Assembly: GCA_964422685.1 (NCBI GenBank)
Contig: CAYRCG010000060.1
Location: forward strand, 1 to 11,661
DNA: 11,661 nucleotides
From: Syntrophomonas sp964422685
GTDB lineage: Bacteria > Bacillota > Syntrophomonadia > Syntrophomonadales > Syntrophomonadaceae
Direction: 5' to 3'
Part shown: piece after piece, positions 1 to 6,697 of the stretch
Layout of the letters: every line of letters starts with the position of its first letter
Position numbering within the stretch: the stretch's first letter is position 1
Notes under the pieces: generated by a model
Databases searched by the model: none
Seen by the model: the letters and a program-made list of their open reading frames with translations, nothing else
What the model was told of the DNA's origin: nothing
Made by a program: the position numbers and the translations under genes

Positions 1-32
1 CAGGCCCTGCTTTATTTTTTCAGCAAGGCCTG
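1..32. terminator. Hairpin at the window edge, possible terminator downstream of speD
   Basis: CAGGCC (1-6) pairs with GGCCTG (27-32), and TGCT (8-11) pairs with AGCA (22-25). One mismatch separates the two blocks, and a 10-base T-rich loop closes the stem. It lies 58 bases beyond the speD stop codon. On the minus strand a terminator would need a T tract to the left of base 1, which is outside the window. The plus-strand side is followed by CTAATTATAA, which is not a good T tract. It may end speD, an unseen gene to the left, or both. Confidence 0.35.
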
Positions 33-90
33 CTAATTATAAACCCAAGTCTTTTCTAGGCTACTTCGGTCTACTAAAATAGTATCCCTC

Positions 91-471
91 CTACATATTT
101 GCCACCAAGCGCTCCTCCGGCTGCTCCATCAACCCCCGTTTTACCTCCGATGCCTTCATGTCACTAGCGCTAAACATCTCTGCTACATAGTTGCAGGCAT
201 CCCAGGGGTTAACACTATCTCCGCAAGTAAATACATCTAATGCCGCATATCCTAGTTCGGGCCAGGTATGAATCGCCAGGTGAGATTCCGAAATTACAAC
301 TACTCCGCTAACTCCCTGCGGGCTGAACTTATGAAATACAAATTCCCTAATTTCTGCGCCAGCCTCCAAAGCAGCGTTGACCATGATATCCTCAACTTTC
401 TTGACATCATTCAAGACCTCAAATCGACATCCGTATACCTCGGCTAATACGTGACGCCCTAAAGACTGCAA
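91..471 (-). CDS. speD: S-adenosylmethionine decarboxylase proenzyme, short Bacillus/Thermotoga type
   Basis: It makes decarboxylated AdoMet, the aminopropyl donor for spermidine synthesis, in the cytoplasm. The 126-aa length fits the short prokaryotic class, in which the chain cleaves itself and the new N-terminal serine becomes the pyruvoyl cofactor. The signature block is intact: cleavage should fall between Glu62 and Ser63 in SESHLAIHTWPE (61-72), with His68 and Cys83 at the catalytic positions known from the T. maritima enzyme. The start is TTG at 471-469. An in-frame TGA lies seven codons upstream with no ATG or GTG in between, and a strong Shine-Dalgarno sequence sits at 478-487. The stop is TAG. 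The gene is monocistronic here and lies about 7.4 kb from the other polyamine genes, on the same strand. The C-terminal tail after about residue 112 (EVKRGLMEQPEERLVANM) is poorly conserved in the family. Identification is firm. Confidence 0.97.
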   Translation of the reverse strand: MQSLGRHVLAEVYGCRFEVLNDVKKVEDIMVNAALEAGAEIREFVFHKFSPQGVSGVVVISESHLAIHTWPELGYAALDVFTCGDSVNPWDACNYVAEMFSASDMKASEVKRGLMEQPEERLVANM

Positions 472-477
472 TAATGT

Positions 478-487
478 CTCCTCCCTT
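478..487 (-). promoter_or_regulatory. Ribosome binding site fixing the TTG start of speD
   Basis: On the minus strand this reads AAGGGAGGAG, followed by six bases and then TTG. The match to the anti-SD is strong and the spacing is ideal. With the in-frame TGA just upstream, it settles the non-ATG start. Confidence 0.85.
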
Positions 488-510
488 CACTTTTTATTCG
501 AAAAATCCCA

Positions 511-520
511 AACCTCCTTT
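511..520 (-). promoter_or_regulatory. Orphan Shine-Dalgarno sequence in the speD leader
   Basis: The minus strand reads AAAGGAGGTT, a near-perfect anti-SD complement, about 40 bases before the speD start codon and downstream of the speD promoter. No ATG or GTG follows at useful distance. The only properly spaced candidate is an ATT codon that would open a 15-codon frame running into the speD start region and ending in TAG. It could be a leader peptide, a ribosome standby site or chance. Confidence 0.35.
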
Positions 521-547
521 CTTAAGACTAAAAATCATACATGTAGA

Positions 548-575
548 ATTTTAGCATATTTCTGCCCCATGTCAA
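548..575 (-). promoter_or_regulatory. Sigma-A-type promoter of speD
   Basis: On the minus strand the -35 box is TTGACA (570-575, perfect consensus), the spacer is 16 bases, and the -10 box is TAAAAT (548-553). Transcription would begin near 541, giving a leader of about 70 bases before the TTG start. That leader holds two strong ribosome binding sequences. No riboswitch-like fold was recognised in it. Confidence 0.75.
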
Positions 576-591
576 TAAAGGCGGAGAGTTT

Positions 592-617
592 TTTACCGAT
601 GTAGGGCACGGTATAAT
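592..617 (+). promoter_or_regulatory. Weak candidate promoter for the large membrane gene
   Basis: A perfect -10 hexamer TATAAT lies at 612-617 on the plus strand, diverging from the speD promoter. The -35 side is poor: TTTACC (592-597) is only 14 bases away, and at 17 bases there is only a T run (589-594). If used, it would give a leader of over 400 bases that runs through the repeats before 1032. Confidence 0.25.
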
Positions 618-634
618 TTGGCGCTTTAGGGGGG

Positions 635-780
635 TTGTCATTGCTATGAAAGGGGTTTATAGACGCGGATTTACGCTGACCCTTCGGGCGCTGATGGACG
701 CTGCTAATATCTTAACCGCTGAGCAGCGGGTACCCTGACCCTTTTCGTTTACCGTGGTGCACGTAGTGCGTGAAAATTCC
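635..780 (+). repeat. 146-bp dispersed repeat, copy 1
   Basis: This matches 7723-7868 without gaps at 136 of 146 positions, in the same orientation. It begins TTGTCATTGCTATGAAAGG and ends GTGCGTGAAAATTCC. No conserved reading frame explains the match. The left end contains a promoter-like pair, TTGTCA (635-640), 17 bases, TATAGA (658-663). In copy 2 the second box is TTTAGA. Shorter relatives of the two ends occur at 9807-9821 and 9881-9918. Confidence 0.9.
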
Positions 781-794
781 GAGCACCGCCCCCG

Positions 795-900
795 TGTCAT
801 TCCGAGCACCGCGAGGAATCTTAGCCCCGCAGGGCTACACCCCGGCAGAGCTATACCCCGAAGGGAAGATTGCCACGTCGCTGCGCTCCTCGCAATGACA
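795..900. repeat. Palindromic repeat element with inverted 36-bp-family ends
   Basis: The ends are inverted: TGTCATTCCGAG (795-806) against the complement of CTCGCAATGACA (889-900), with one mismatch. The right arm (865-900) is a full copy of the 36-bp hairpin unit, and the left arm (795-822) is a diverged inverted copy. Between them is a short quasi-tandem array with GCTACACCCCG and GCTATACCCCG. The layout resembles a non-autonomous palindromic (REP/MITE-like) element. The corresponding spot after copy 2 of the 146-bp repeat lacks it. Confidence 0.8.
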
Positions 901-908
901 ATGCGCTT

Positions 909-950
909 CCTCACGCCCCACCCCTCACCCCTTACCCCTCACGCCTTCAG
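909..950 (+). repeat. Heptamer tandem array (CCTCACC type)
   Basis: There are six consecutive 7-base units: CCTCACG, CCCCACC, CCTCACC, CCTTACC, CCTCACG, CCTTCAG. The last is degenerate. The same heptamer in reverse orientation forms an array at 9673-9700, and two units occur at 7875-7888. Confidence 0.75.
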
Positions 951-1031
951 ATATTATATGTTTTTCCCCGCCAGGGAGGAATAAATAGCTTTGTATAGAA
1001 TTTCATAAGCTAGCATCTAGGAGGTTAAAAT

Positions 1032-4000
1032 ATGAGATTGCGCCCTTTTTTATTGTTTATATTCCTATTAACGATTTTTAGCCTTAATGCTAGCAGTCTA
1101 GTTCCCGCGGCGGAAGAACAGGGGAAAAAGGCTATCATCCTGGTAATGGACTATGTTGATCTTACTGATCTGTGTTCGGCTGAAACCCCTAATATTGACC
1201 GCCTGGTTTCCCGAAGCGGCACCGCCCTGATAAATATCAGGACCAAAAGCAGGCTTCCGGCCAGCTCATACCTTTCTTTGAGCAGCGGCGGCCGGGTGGG
1301 CACTATCCTCAATAGCGAATTATCCTATAACAGCGGCGAGGGGGTCACCCAACTGCCTAATATTTTCGCCGATAGGGATTACCCCCTTTCGGCCGGAGAC
1401 CTTTATCAGCTCTACACTTCCGCTTCTACTCCGCCGGGGGGCTCGGTTAACCTATACATAGAACCCCTAAAGAAATATGCCGAAAAACACAACCCTCCCT
1501 TCATTCCGGGGCTATTGGGGGCTCTAGCCAAGGATGGGGGACTCAAAACCGCTGCAATCGGAAATGCCGATACCCTAAATTCGGCAGATAGAAGTATCGC
1601 CTTGCTAGCCATGGACGAAACCGGACGGATAGATAAAGCTGATATCGGTACCGGGCTTTGGGAAAGGGATAAGAAAAGCCTGGCCGGGATTCGAAGCCGG
1701 CACGGGGTTCTGCTGGGGAAAATATATGAAACTTTGCCTCAGGCAGATATAATCTTTGTCGATTTGGGGGATACTAGCCGGATCGAAAAAAGTCGGGCGA
1801 ATTGCGCCGGGGAATTGTTGCTGCAACACCGCCGACAAGCCTTGGAGCGCAATGATAAGCTGTTAGGGCAACTTTTATCCGGACTGGACCTCCATAAAAC
1901 TATGCTGGCTGTCCTGGTGCCCAACCCTCATAAGGACATGGTAGTGGAAGGTAATTTCGCTTTAACGGCATTTATTATGTACCGGCCCGATATGGAAGCA
2001 GGGCTTTTGACTTCACCGACTACCCGTCGCAGCGGGCTGGTAAACAGTTCCGATTTTTTGCCTAGTATTTTGGCTTTTTTCCACCCGGAAAGCGTATATT
2101 TTAACAGCAGTATGAAAGTTGTCCCCAAAACGAATAACAGCCTGGAGAGATTAGGGCAGGACTTGGGCTTTTTTATGCGCTTGCGAGCCTCCAGATCTCC
2201 CTTACATTATAGTTTTATGGCTTTGGCTTTACTTAGCCTATCAGGTGTGTTTTGCCTAGCTTACAACCTTAGGGATAGATGGCGTTCCCTATGGCTTTTT
2301 ATATTTTATAGTACCTTGGGGCTGCCCTTGGTATTCCTGTTTTTAGGCTATCTCTCCTATCCTTCGATAAGCGGGAGCATTTTAACGGCGATTACGGCCT
2401 CTGCGTTTCTGGCCCTTCTTCTCCGGCTTGTTTTCAGGAAACCGGCTTATGTCCTGCTTCTGCTCACTACCGCTGTCGCGGTATTAATTCTGCTGGACTG
2501 TCTTCGAGGTTCTCCGCTTATGCTTATATCTCCACTGGGTTCTGATGCTATAGCAGGGGGAAGGTTTTATGGTATAGGTAATGATTGTATGGGAATATTA
2601 ATCGCCGCTTCTGTAATCACCCTCGGCCTGCTCCTGGCCAGATTAAATATAGGGAAATGGGGTAAATTTCTAATCGCCTTACCGTGCTTGCTCCTAGTGG
2701 CTATGGCTATTGGACATCCCGCTTACGGGGCCAATGTAGGGGGTCTTATCACCGCCCTGGTTGCCGGCGGCGTATTTCTGCTATATATACTGGAACAGCG
2801 TTTGCGCTGGGTGCATTTAATCGGAACCGGCGTCCTAGCTGTCTTCGGGGTATTGCTAGTTGCTTTCCTGGACAGTTGGCTTAACCCCAGCCCCTCTCAC
2901 GCGGGAAAAACTATCCTGCTTTTATTAAATAGTGAGCCCGCCATCTTTTTTTCCATAATTCGCACCAAGCTGGGTATCCTGCTCAGCACCGTCTATCATT
3001 CCCCTTGGAGTATAGCGCTTTTGCTGGCTATTATCGTCCTGGCTCTTATTTGGCATCAAGAAACTATTATGGCTTTACAGGAAGCCAGACCGGAAGTACG
3101 ACAGATTACCCGTACCTTGCTTATCACCGCTATATGTGTTTTCGTCGTAAATGATACCGGCGTAATCGCCGCCGCCTTCATTTTCCTGTATCTACTATCC
3201 GGCCTAGGCATATTATTAGCCGATAGCTCAGGCGACGCAGGGGGAAGGTTCTTTTGCGCCGCCAAGAGTGGTGATACTTCTTCCTTTAAGCACAAAAACA
3301 TACTAATCGGGGGTCTGCTTCTGCTTTGTTTCTTCAGTTTTTCTAAACCGGTGCAGGCGGCTGAAACCGGAGCTAATCCTGATAACAAGCGGGTAATCAT
3401 CTACATGATTGATAAATTGAGTCTGGATGACCTAAGCCCTCATAATACCCCCTATCTTTGGTCTTTGGAAAAACAAGGGGGTATCGGCTTGCTGAATACT
3501 ATTACCCCCGGCGAACGCACCACAAAAAATGGTTGTTGTACCATATCGGCGGGAAAACCGGCAGTGGGCAGCAGCAACGCTCATTTAAACTATGAGGCCG
3601 GAGAAATGCTGGACGAGGAATTGGCGGCGGACATTTTCGCGCGCAATACTGGTATTGTACCCCATAAAGGCCAGCTTTTAGTAAGCAGCATCAAGGTTAT
3701 CGAAAAAAACAATGAGCAGAGAAACCTGGGACAGGCGGGTAAACTAGGCGATAGTTTTCATGCCCTAGGTCTGAAGACGGCTGTTATCGGTAACTCTGAC
3801 CGTCCGGGCTACCCTAGCCGCCCGGGTTGCCTGGTATTGATGGATTCATCCGGTATAGTCGACGGGGGGGCTATCGGCCCCGAAACCTGCCGCCCAGGTC
3901 GTACGGGTGGACCCTTGCCCTGGCAAAGTGATTACGAAAAAATGCGGGAGCAATTTTTCACTTTTTACGATAATAGTGATGTAATCCTGCTAGAATTCGG

Positions 4001-5474
4001 TGACCTGGTCCGGTTAGAGTCTATGTATTCCCTTTTCTCCCCATCGGTGTACCTCGAGGAGCGGAAAAACATCCTGCAAGAAATCGATTCGGCTATCAGC
4101 CAAATCCAAAGGGAGCTGCCGCTCGATAATAATTATATCTATATTATAAGCCCTAGCCCCTCTAGAAATGCTTATATCCCCAAGGCTCTCTTGACCCCTA
4201 TAATTATAGTAAAGCCTGGCCTGGAGGGAACTCTGAGCAGTTATTCTACTCGCCGGACAGGTGTTGTTTTGAATACCAATCTGCATAATTCCATCCTTAA
4301 TTGCCTAGCACCGGAAAAAATAGAAAGCATTATTGCCTCGGTCTCCGATAATAGTTACCAGGAACTTAAGGACTTAAATCACCGGGAGGTTTTTAATTAT
4401 GTGCACCAGGCAGGTATTCTAACCGCTTATGCCGCTGTGATCCTGTTTTTGTTGCTGCTAGTCGGCTGGCTGACACTCCGTTTTCCGGATAACCCTTTGC
4501 GCCTCCCTATTCTCAGCTTTCTGCTCTGCCTGCCTTGGTCTATGCTATTAATCGGCTCGTTTACCTTCGACAGCCCCCGGTATTTTTTTTTGTTCCTGCT
4601 CTTGTTAAATAGCCTTTTGACCCTAACCCTTTACTTATTAGCACGAATGCTGAGGCTGAATCCCCTGCTTTTGATTGTTGCCGGAACTATTCTTAGCATC
4701 GCCTGGGACCTTCTGGGGCATGGTGGCCTGATAGCTAACTCCCTCATGAGTTACCGGGTTATCAGCGGTGCGCGCTATTACGGTTTGGGCAATGAATACA
4801 TGGGGATACTCATCGGGGCTGCTATTATGCTGGTTACTTTGATGTTTAACCGATCTTCCGGTTCTGGGATACGTTTTCTTTCGGCCCTCATTTTTGGCCT
4901 GGTTGTTTTTTTAGTAGCTTATCCCCTTTTTGGCATTAATGTAGGGGGTTCCATTACTGCTAGTATCGGCCTGGGTTATAGTTACCTGGCGCTGGGCCAG
5001 GGCAACATCCGGTTAGATTGGAAAAGGATAGTATTCCTGATTTTCATGACGGCTCTGCTGCTTCTGATTATGGCTTTGATTGATTTTAAACAAGCACCGG
5101 AAATTCGCTCTCATTTGGGGCACAGCGTCGCTGTAATTATGAATGGGGGCTGGGTAGAGTTAATAAATATCATTGGCCGTAAGCTGCAAATGCAGTTAAG
5201 GGTACTCAGCTATGGCGGCTGGGGGTGGATTCTTCTCGGCGGTATATTAGCAATTAGCTATCTGCTTTTCCGGCCTTGCCAACGGATGAAGGATTATGGG
5301 GAAAAGTATCCCCTTATAATCCAGGGTTTGCGGGGCCTTTTGCTGTCATCTTTGGTGGCGATTATTTTCAATGATTCGGGAATTACCTCCGCGGCGGGTA
5401 TGTTTCTCTATTTCGCTATCCTATTCATTTACTCCCTGGGACTGGAGCCGGCTTGGAGCCATAAGCGGGCTTGA
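1032..5474 (+). CDS. Duplicated fusion: two alkaline-phosphatase-like domains, each followed by a multi-pass membrane domain
   Basis: The function is unknown. The 1480-aa chain is two homologous halves about 740 residues apart. Each half has a signal-type hydrophobic segment (6-24; 756-771), an extracytoplasmic domain with alkaline-phosphatase-superfamily look (about 32-380; 786-1120) and about 11 membrane helices (about 393-730; 1127-1469). Paired motifs: TPNIDRL 52/TPYLWSL 806, KTAAIGNAD 172/KTAVIGNSD 915, TRRSG 331/TRRTG 1073, RFYGIGN 511/RYYGLGN 1248, GANVGG 566/GINVGG 1301, NDTG 707/NDSG 1447. Candidate metal-site acids are Asp40/Asp794 and Asp247/Asp991. I see no typical DH pair, so catalysis is doubtful. 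The second half keeps a relic signal peptide (LLLLCFFSFSKPVQA) after a cytoplasmic linker (731-755). This suggests two tandem genes fused after losing a stop. The start has AGGAGG at 1019-1024. The gene ends 82 bases before trpS and may share its transcript. Phosphatase, phosphotransferase or lipid/polymer handling at the membrane are all possible. Confidence 0.85.
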   Translation: MRLRPFLLFIFLLTIFSLNASSLVPAAEEQGKKAIILVMDYVDLTDLCSAETPNIDRLVSRSGTALINIRTKSRLPASSYLSLSSGGRVGTILNSELSYNSGEGVTQLPNIFADRDYPLSAGDLYQLYTSASTPPGGSVNLYIEPLKKYAEKHNPPFIPGLLGALAKDGGLKTAAIGNADTLNSADRSIALLAMDETGRIDKADIGTGLWERDKKSLAGIRSRHGVLLGKIYETLPQADIIFVDLGDTSRIEKSRANCAGELLLQHRRQALERNDKLLGQLLSGLDLHKTMLAVLVPNPHKDMVVEGNFALTAFIMYRPDMEAGLLTSPTTRRSGLVNSSDFLPSILAFFHPESVYFNSSMKVVPKTNNSLERLGQDLGFFMRLRASRSPLHYSFMALALLSLSGVFCLAYNLRDRWRSLWLFIFYSTLGLPLVFLFLGYLSYPSISGSILTAITASAFLALLLRLVFRKPAYVLLLLTTAVAVLILLDCLRGSPLMLISPLGSDAIAGGRFYGIGNDCMGILIAASVITLGLLLARLNIGKWGKFLIALPCLLLVAMAIGHPAYGANVGGLITALVAGGVFLLYILEQRLRWVHLIGTGVLAVFGVLLVAFLDSWLNPSPSHAGKTILLLLNSEPAIFFSIIRTKLGILLSTVYHSPWSIALLLAIIVLALIWHQETIMALQEARPEVRQITRTLLITAICVFVVNDTGVIAAAFIFLYLLSGLGILLADSSGDAGGRFFCAAKSGDTSSFKHKNILIGGLLLLCFFSFSKPVQAAETGANPDNKRVIIYMIDKLSLDDLSPHNTPYLWSLEKQGGIGLLNTITPGERTTKNGCCTISAGKPAVGSSNAHLNYEAGEMLDEELAADIFARNTGIVPHKGQLLVSSIKVIEKNNEQRNLGQAGKLGDSFHALGLKTAVIGNSDRPGYPSRPGCLVLMDSSGIVDGGAIGPETCRPGRTGGPLPWQSDYEKMREQFFTFYDNSDVILLEFGDLVRLESMYSLFSPSVYLEERKNILQEIDSAISQIQRELPLDNNYIYIISPSPSRNAYIPKALLTPIIIVKPGLEGTLSSYSTRRTGVVLNTNLHNSILNCLAPEKIESIIASVSDNSYQELKDLNHREVFNYVHQAGILTAYAAVILFLLLLVGWLTLRFPDNPLRLPILSFLLCLPWSMLLIGSFTFDSPRYFFLFLLLLNSLLTLTLYLLARMLRLNPLLLIVAGTILSIAWDLLGHGGLIANSLMSYRVISGARYYGLGNEYMGILIGAAIMLVTLMFNRSSGSGIRFLSALIFGLVVFLVAYPLFGINVGGSITASIGLGYSYLALGQGNIRLDWKRIVFLIFMTALLLLIMALIDFKQAPEIRSHLGHSVAVIMNGGWVELINIIGRKLQMQLRVLSYGGWGWILLGGILAISYLLFRPCQRMKDYGEKYPLIIQGLRGLLLSSLVAIIFNDSGITSAAGMFLYFAILFIYSLGLEPAWSHKRA

Positions 5475-5556
5475 ATTAAGCCGGGTTTCAAAATATAATG
5501 GGGGTGTCGAAGCCGCGCTGGATAGCGCCAAAAAGTATAGTTGGGAGATAGCGTTG

Positions 5557-6552
5557 ATGACTAGGAAGAAAAGGATTCTAACTGGGGACAGGCCTACAGG
5601 CAGCCTGCATTTGGGGCATTATGTAGGGAGTTTGGCCAATCGAGTCAAACTACAGGATGAATATGAAAGCTATATCATTATTGCGGATGTACAGGCTTTA
5701 ACTACCCATTGGGAAAAAGATGAGAACCTAAAGCACGATGTTTTTCAGATTGCTACCGACTACCTAGCTGCAGGAATCAAACCCGAAATATCTACTATTT
5801 TCATTCAAAGCATGATCCCGGAAATACACGAATTAGCCATGTATTACGCCATGTTTACCACGGTTAATGTCTTACGCCATAACCCGACCATAAAGTCGGA
5901 AGCAGCTCAGCATGGCCTGAGTGACATGACCTATGGTTTTCTAGGGTACCCGGTCAGCCAAGCGGCAGATATAACTATCTTCCAGGCGGATTTGGTGCCG
6001 GTGGGCGAAGATCAGATACCCCATATCGAATTATGCCGCAAGATTGTACGCCGTTTTAATGAACTTTACGAGCCGGTTCTGGTCGAACCGCAGGTTCTGG
6101 TGGGGGAAGTGCCGCGGCTGCTCGGGCTGGACGGAAAAGAAAAGATGAGTAAAAGCCTTAATAACTGTATTTTCTTAGCTGACGGCCCGGGAGAGGTGAA
6201 ACAGAAGGTTTGGGAGGCTGTTACCGACCCGGCCCGAATCAGAAAGACTGACCTGGGGCACCCCGAGGTTTGCACAGTCTATGCCTATCACCAGGTTTTT
6301 AATAAGGACGAGGTCGAGGAAGTGGAGGCTGATTGCCGCGGGGGAAAAATCGGCTGTGTGCAGTGCAAGAAGAAACTCAGCGATAGGCTAAATGGGCTAT
6401 TAGAGCCGATGCGGGAAAGAAGGCAAGTCTATCTAGAGCGGCCGGACCTGGTCAAGGACATCCTGCAGGAAGGAACCAAAAAAGCACATAAGGTGGCCAA
6501 GGAGACCATGCTTGAGGTACGCTCTGCCATGAAAATAAACTACTTCGGGTAG
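5557..6552 (+). CDS. trpS: Tryptophanyl-tRNA synthetase with a probable iron-sulfur cluster site
   Basis: This class I synthetase charges tRNA-Trp in the cytoplasm. The 331-aa product has the HIGH-type motif HLGH (18-21), a TrpRS-typical ADVQALT segment and the KMSKS loop (196-200, exact). Cysteines at 239, 260, 267 and 270 form C-x20-C-x6-C-x2-C. This closely resembles the C-x22-C-x6-C-x2-C motif that binds a [4Fe-4S] cluster in Thermotoga maritima TrpRS, at nearly the same residue numbers. Cluster binding is inferred from that similarity. The ATG at 5557 is chosen over a longer frame from 5371 because the family N-terminus starts at MTRKKRILTGDRPTG and GGGAG lies at 5543-5547. A TTG directly before the ATG is an alternative. 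The longer frame would overlap the preceding gene. The 82-base spacer is too short for a T-box leader, so expression may depend on the upstream gene's promoter. Confidence 0.95.
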   Translation: MTRKKRILTGDRPTGSLHLGHYVGSLANRVKLQDEYESYIIIADVQALTTHWEKDENLKHDVFQIATDYLAAGIKPEISTIFIQSMIPEIHELAMYYAMFTTVNVLRHNPTIKSEAAQHGLSDMTYGFLGYPVSQAADITIFQADLVPVGEDQIPHIELCRKIVRRFNELYEPVLVEPQVLVGEVPRLLGLDGKEKMSKSLNNCIFLADGPGEVKQKVWEAVTDPARIRKTDLGHPEVCTVYAYHQVFNKDEVEEVEADCRGGKIGCVQCKKKLSDRLNGLLEPMRERRQVYLERPDLVKDILQEGTKKAHKVAKETMLEVRSAMKINYFG

Positions 6553-6574
6553 GCTGCGCGATGCCTGCCCACGG

Positions 6575-6633
6575 GGGCGGACAACCCATGCCCTGCGGGG
6601 ATAGACATCCCATCACATCCGCCCATTATTTTT
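6575..6633 (+). terminator. Rho-independent-type terminator after trpS
   Basis: GGGCGGA (6575-6581) pairs perfectly with TCCGCCC (6618-6624), followed by ATTATTTTTAT. The 36-base interior can itself fold through CCC/GGG pairs. It starts 23 bases after the trpS stop. The GGGCGGA...TCCGCCC form also resembles small GC-rich dispersed hairpins of other genomes, so it may be a repeat serving as a terminator. Confidence 0.6.
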
Positions 6634-6697
6634 ATATGTATGCGAACAGGACCCTGACCTAGCCGTACCTAATGTTCGGATAGGGTTAACGGCATTT

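Larger units (their letters stand above)
472..1031. other. 560-bp gap between speD and the large membrane gene, mostly repeats
   Basis: Left to right it holds the speD leader and promoter, a candidate divergent -10 box, the first 146-bp dispersed repeat copy, a palindromic element and a heptamer array. A short unique stretch (951-1031) then carries the AGGAGG ribosome binding site at 1019-1024, seven bases before the ATG at 1032. TATAGAAT at 994-1001 could be a -10 region but has no recognisable -35. No convincing gene is present. Open frames on both strands translate the repeats. Confidence 0.7.

Noticed and set aside
657..914. Minus-strand frame of 85 aa containing VIARSAATWQSS
   Set aside because: It is a translation of the dispersed repeats; this peptide string is what the 36-bp unit always encodes in that frame. 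No ribosome site or conserved product.
635..950. CRISPR array
   Set aside because: The repeats here vary in length and orientation and are not separated by regular unique spacers; no cas genes are present.
754..984. Plus-strand frame of 76 aa
   Set aside because: It runs through the 146-bp repeat tail, the palindromic element and the heptamer array, so it is repeat-derived.
3056..3400. 114-aa minus-strand frame within the large membrane gene
   Set aside because: It is antisense to a continuous coding sequence with consistent membrane-protein content; no independent start signals.
5371..5556. 62-residue N-terminal extension of TrpRS
   Set aside because: It overlaps the end of the large membrane gene in another frame and has no counterpart in the family, which begins at MTRKK-like sequence with a ribosome site at 5543-5547.
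5475..5556. Possible T-box leader before trpS
   Set aside because: Only 82 bases separate the genes, too few for a T-box, and I see no T-box consensus. A small GGCTT/AAGCC hairpin at 5468-5482 overlaps the stop codon but lacks a T tract.
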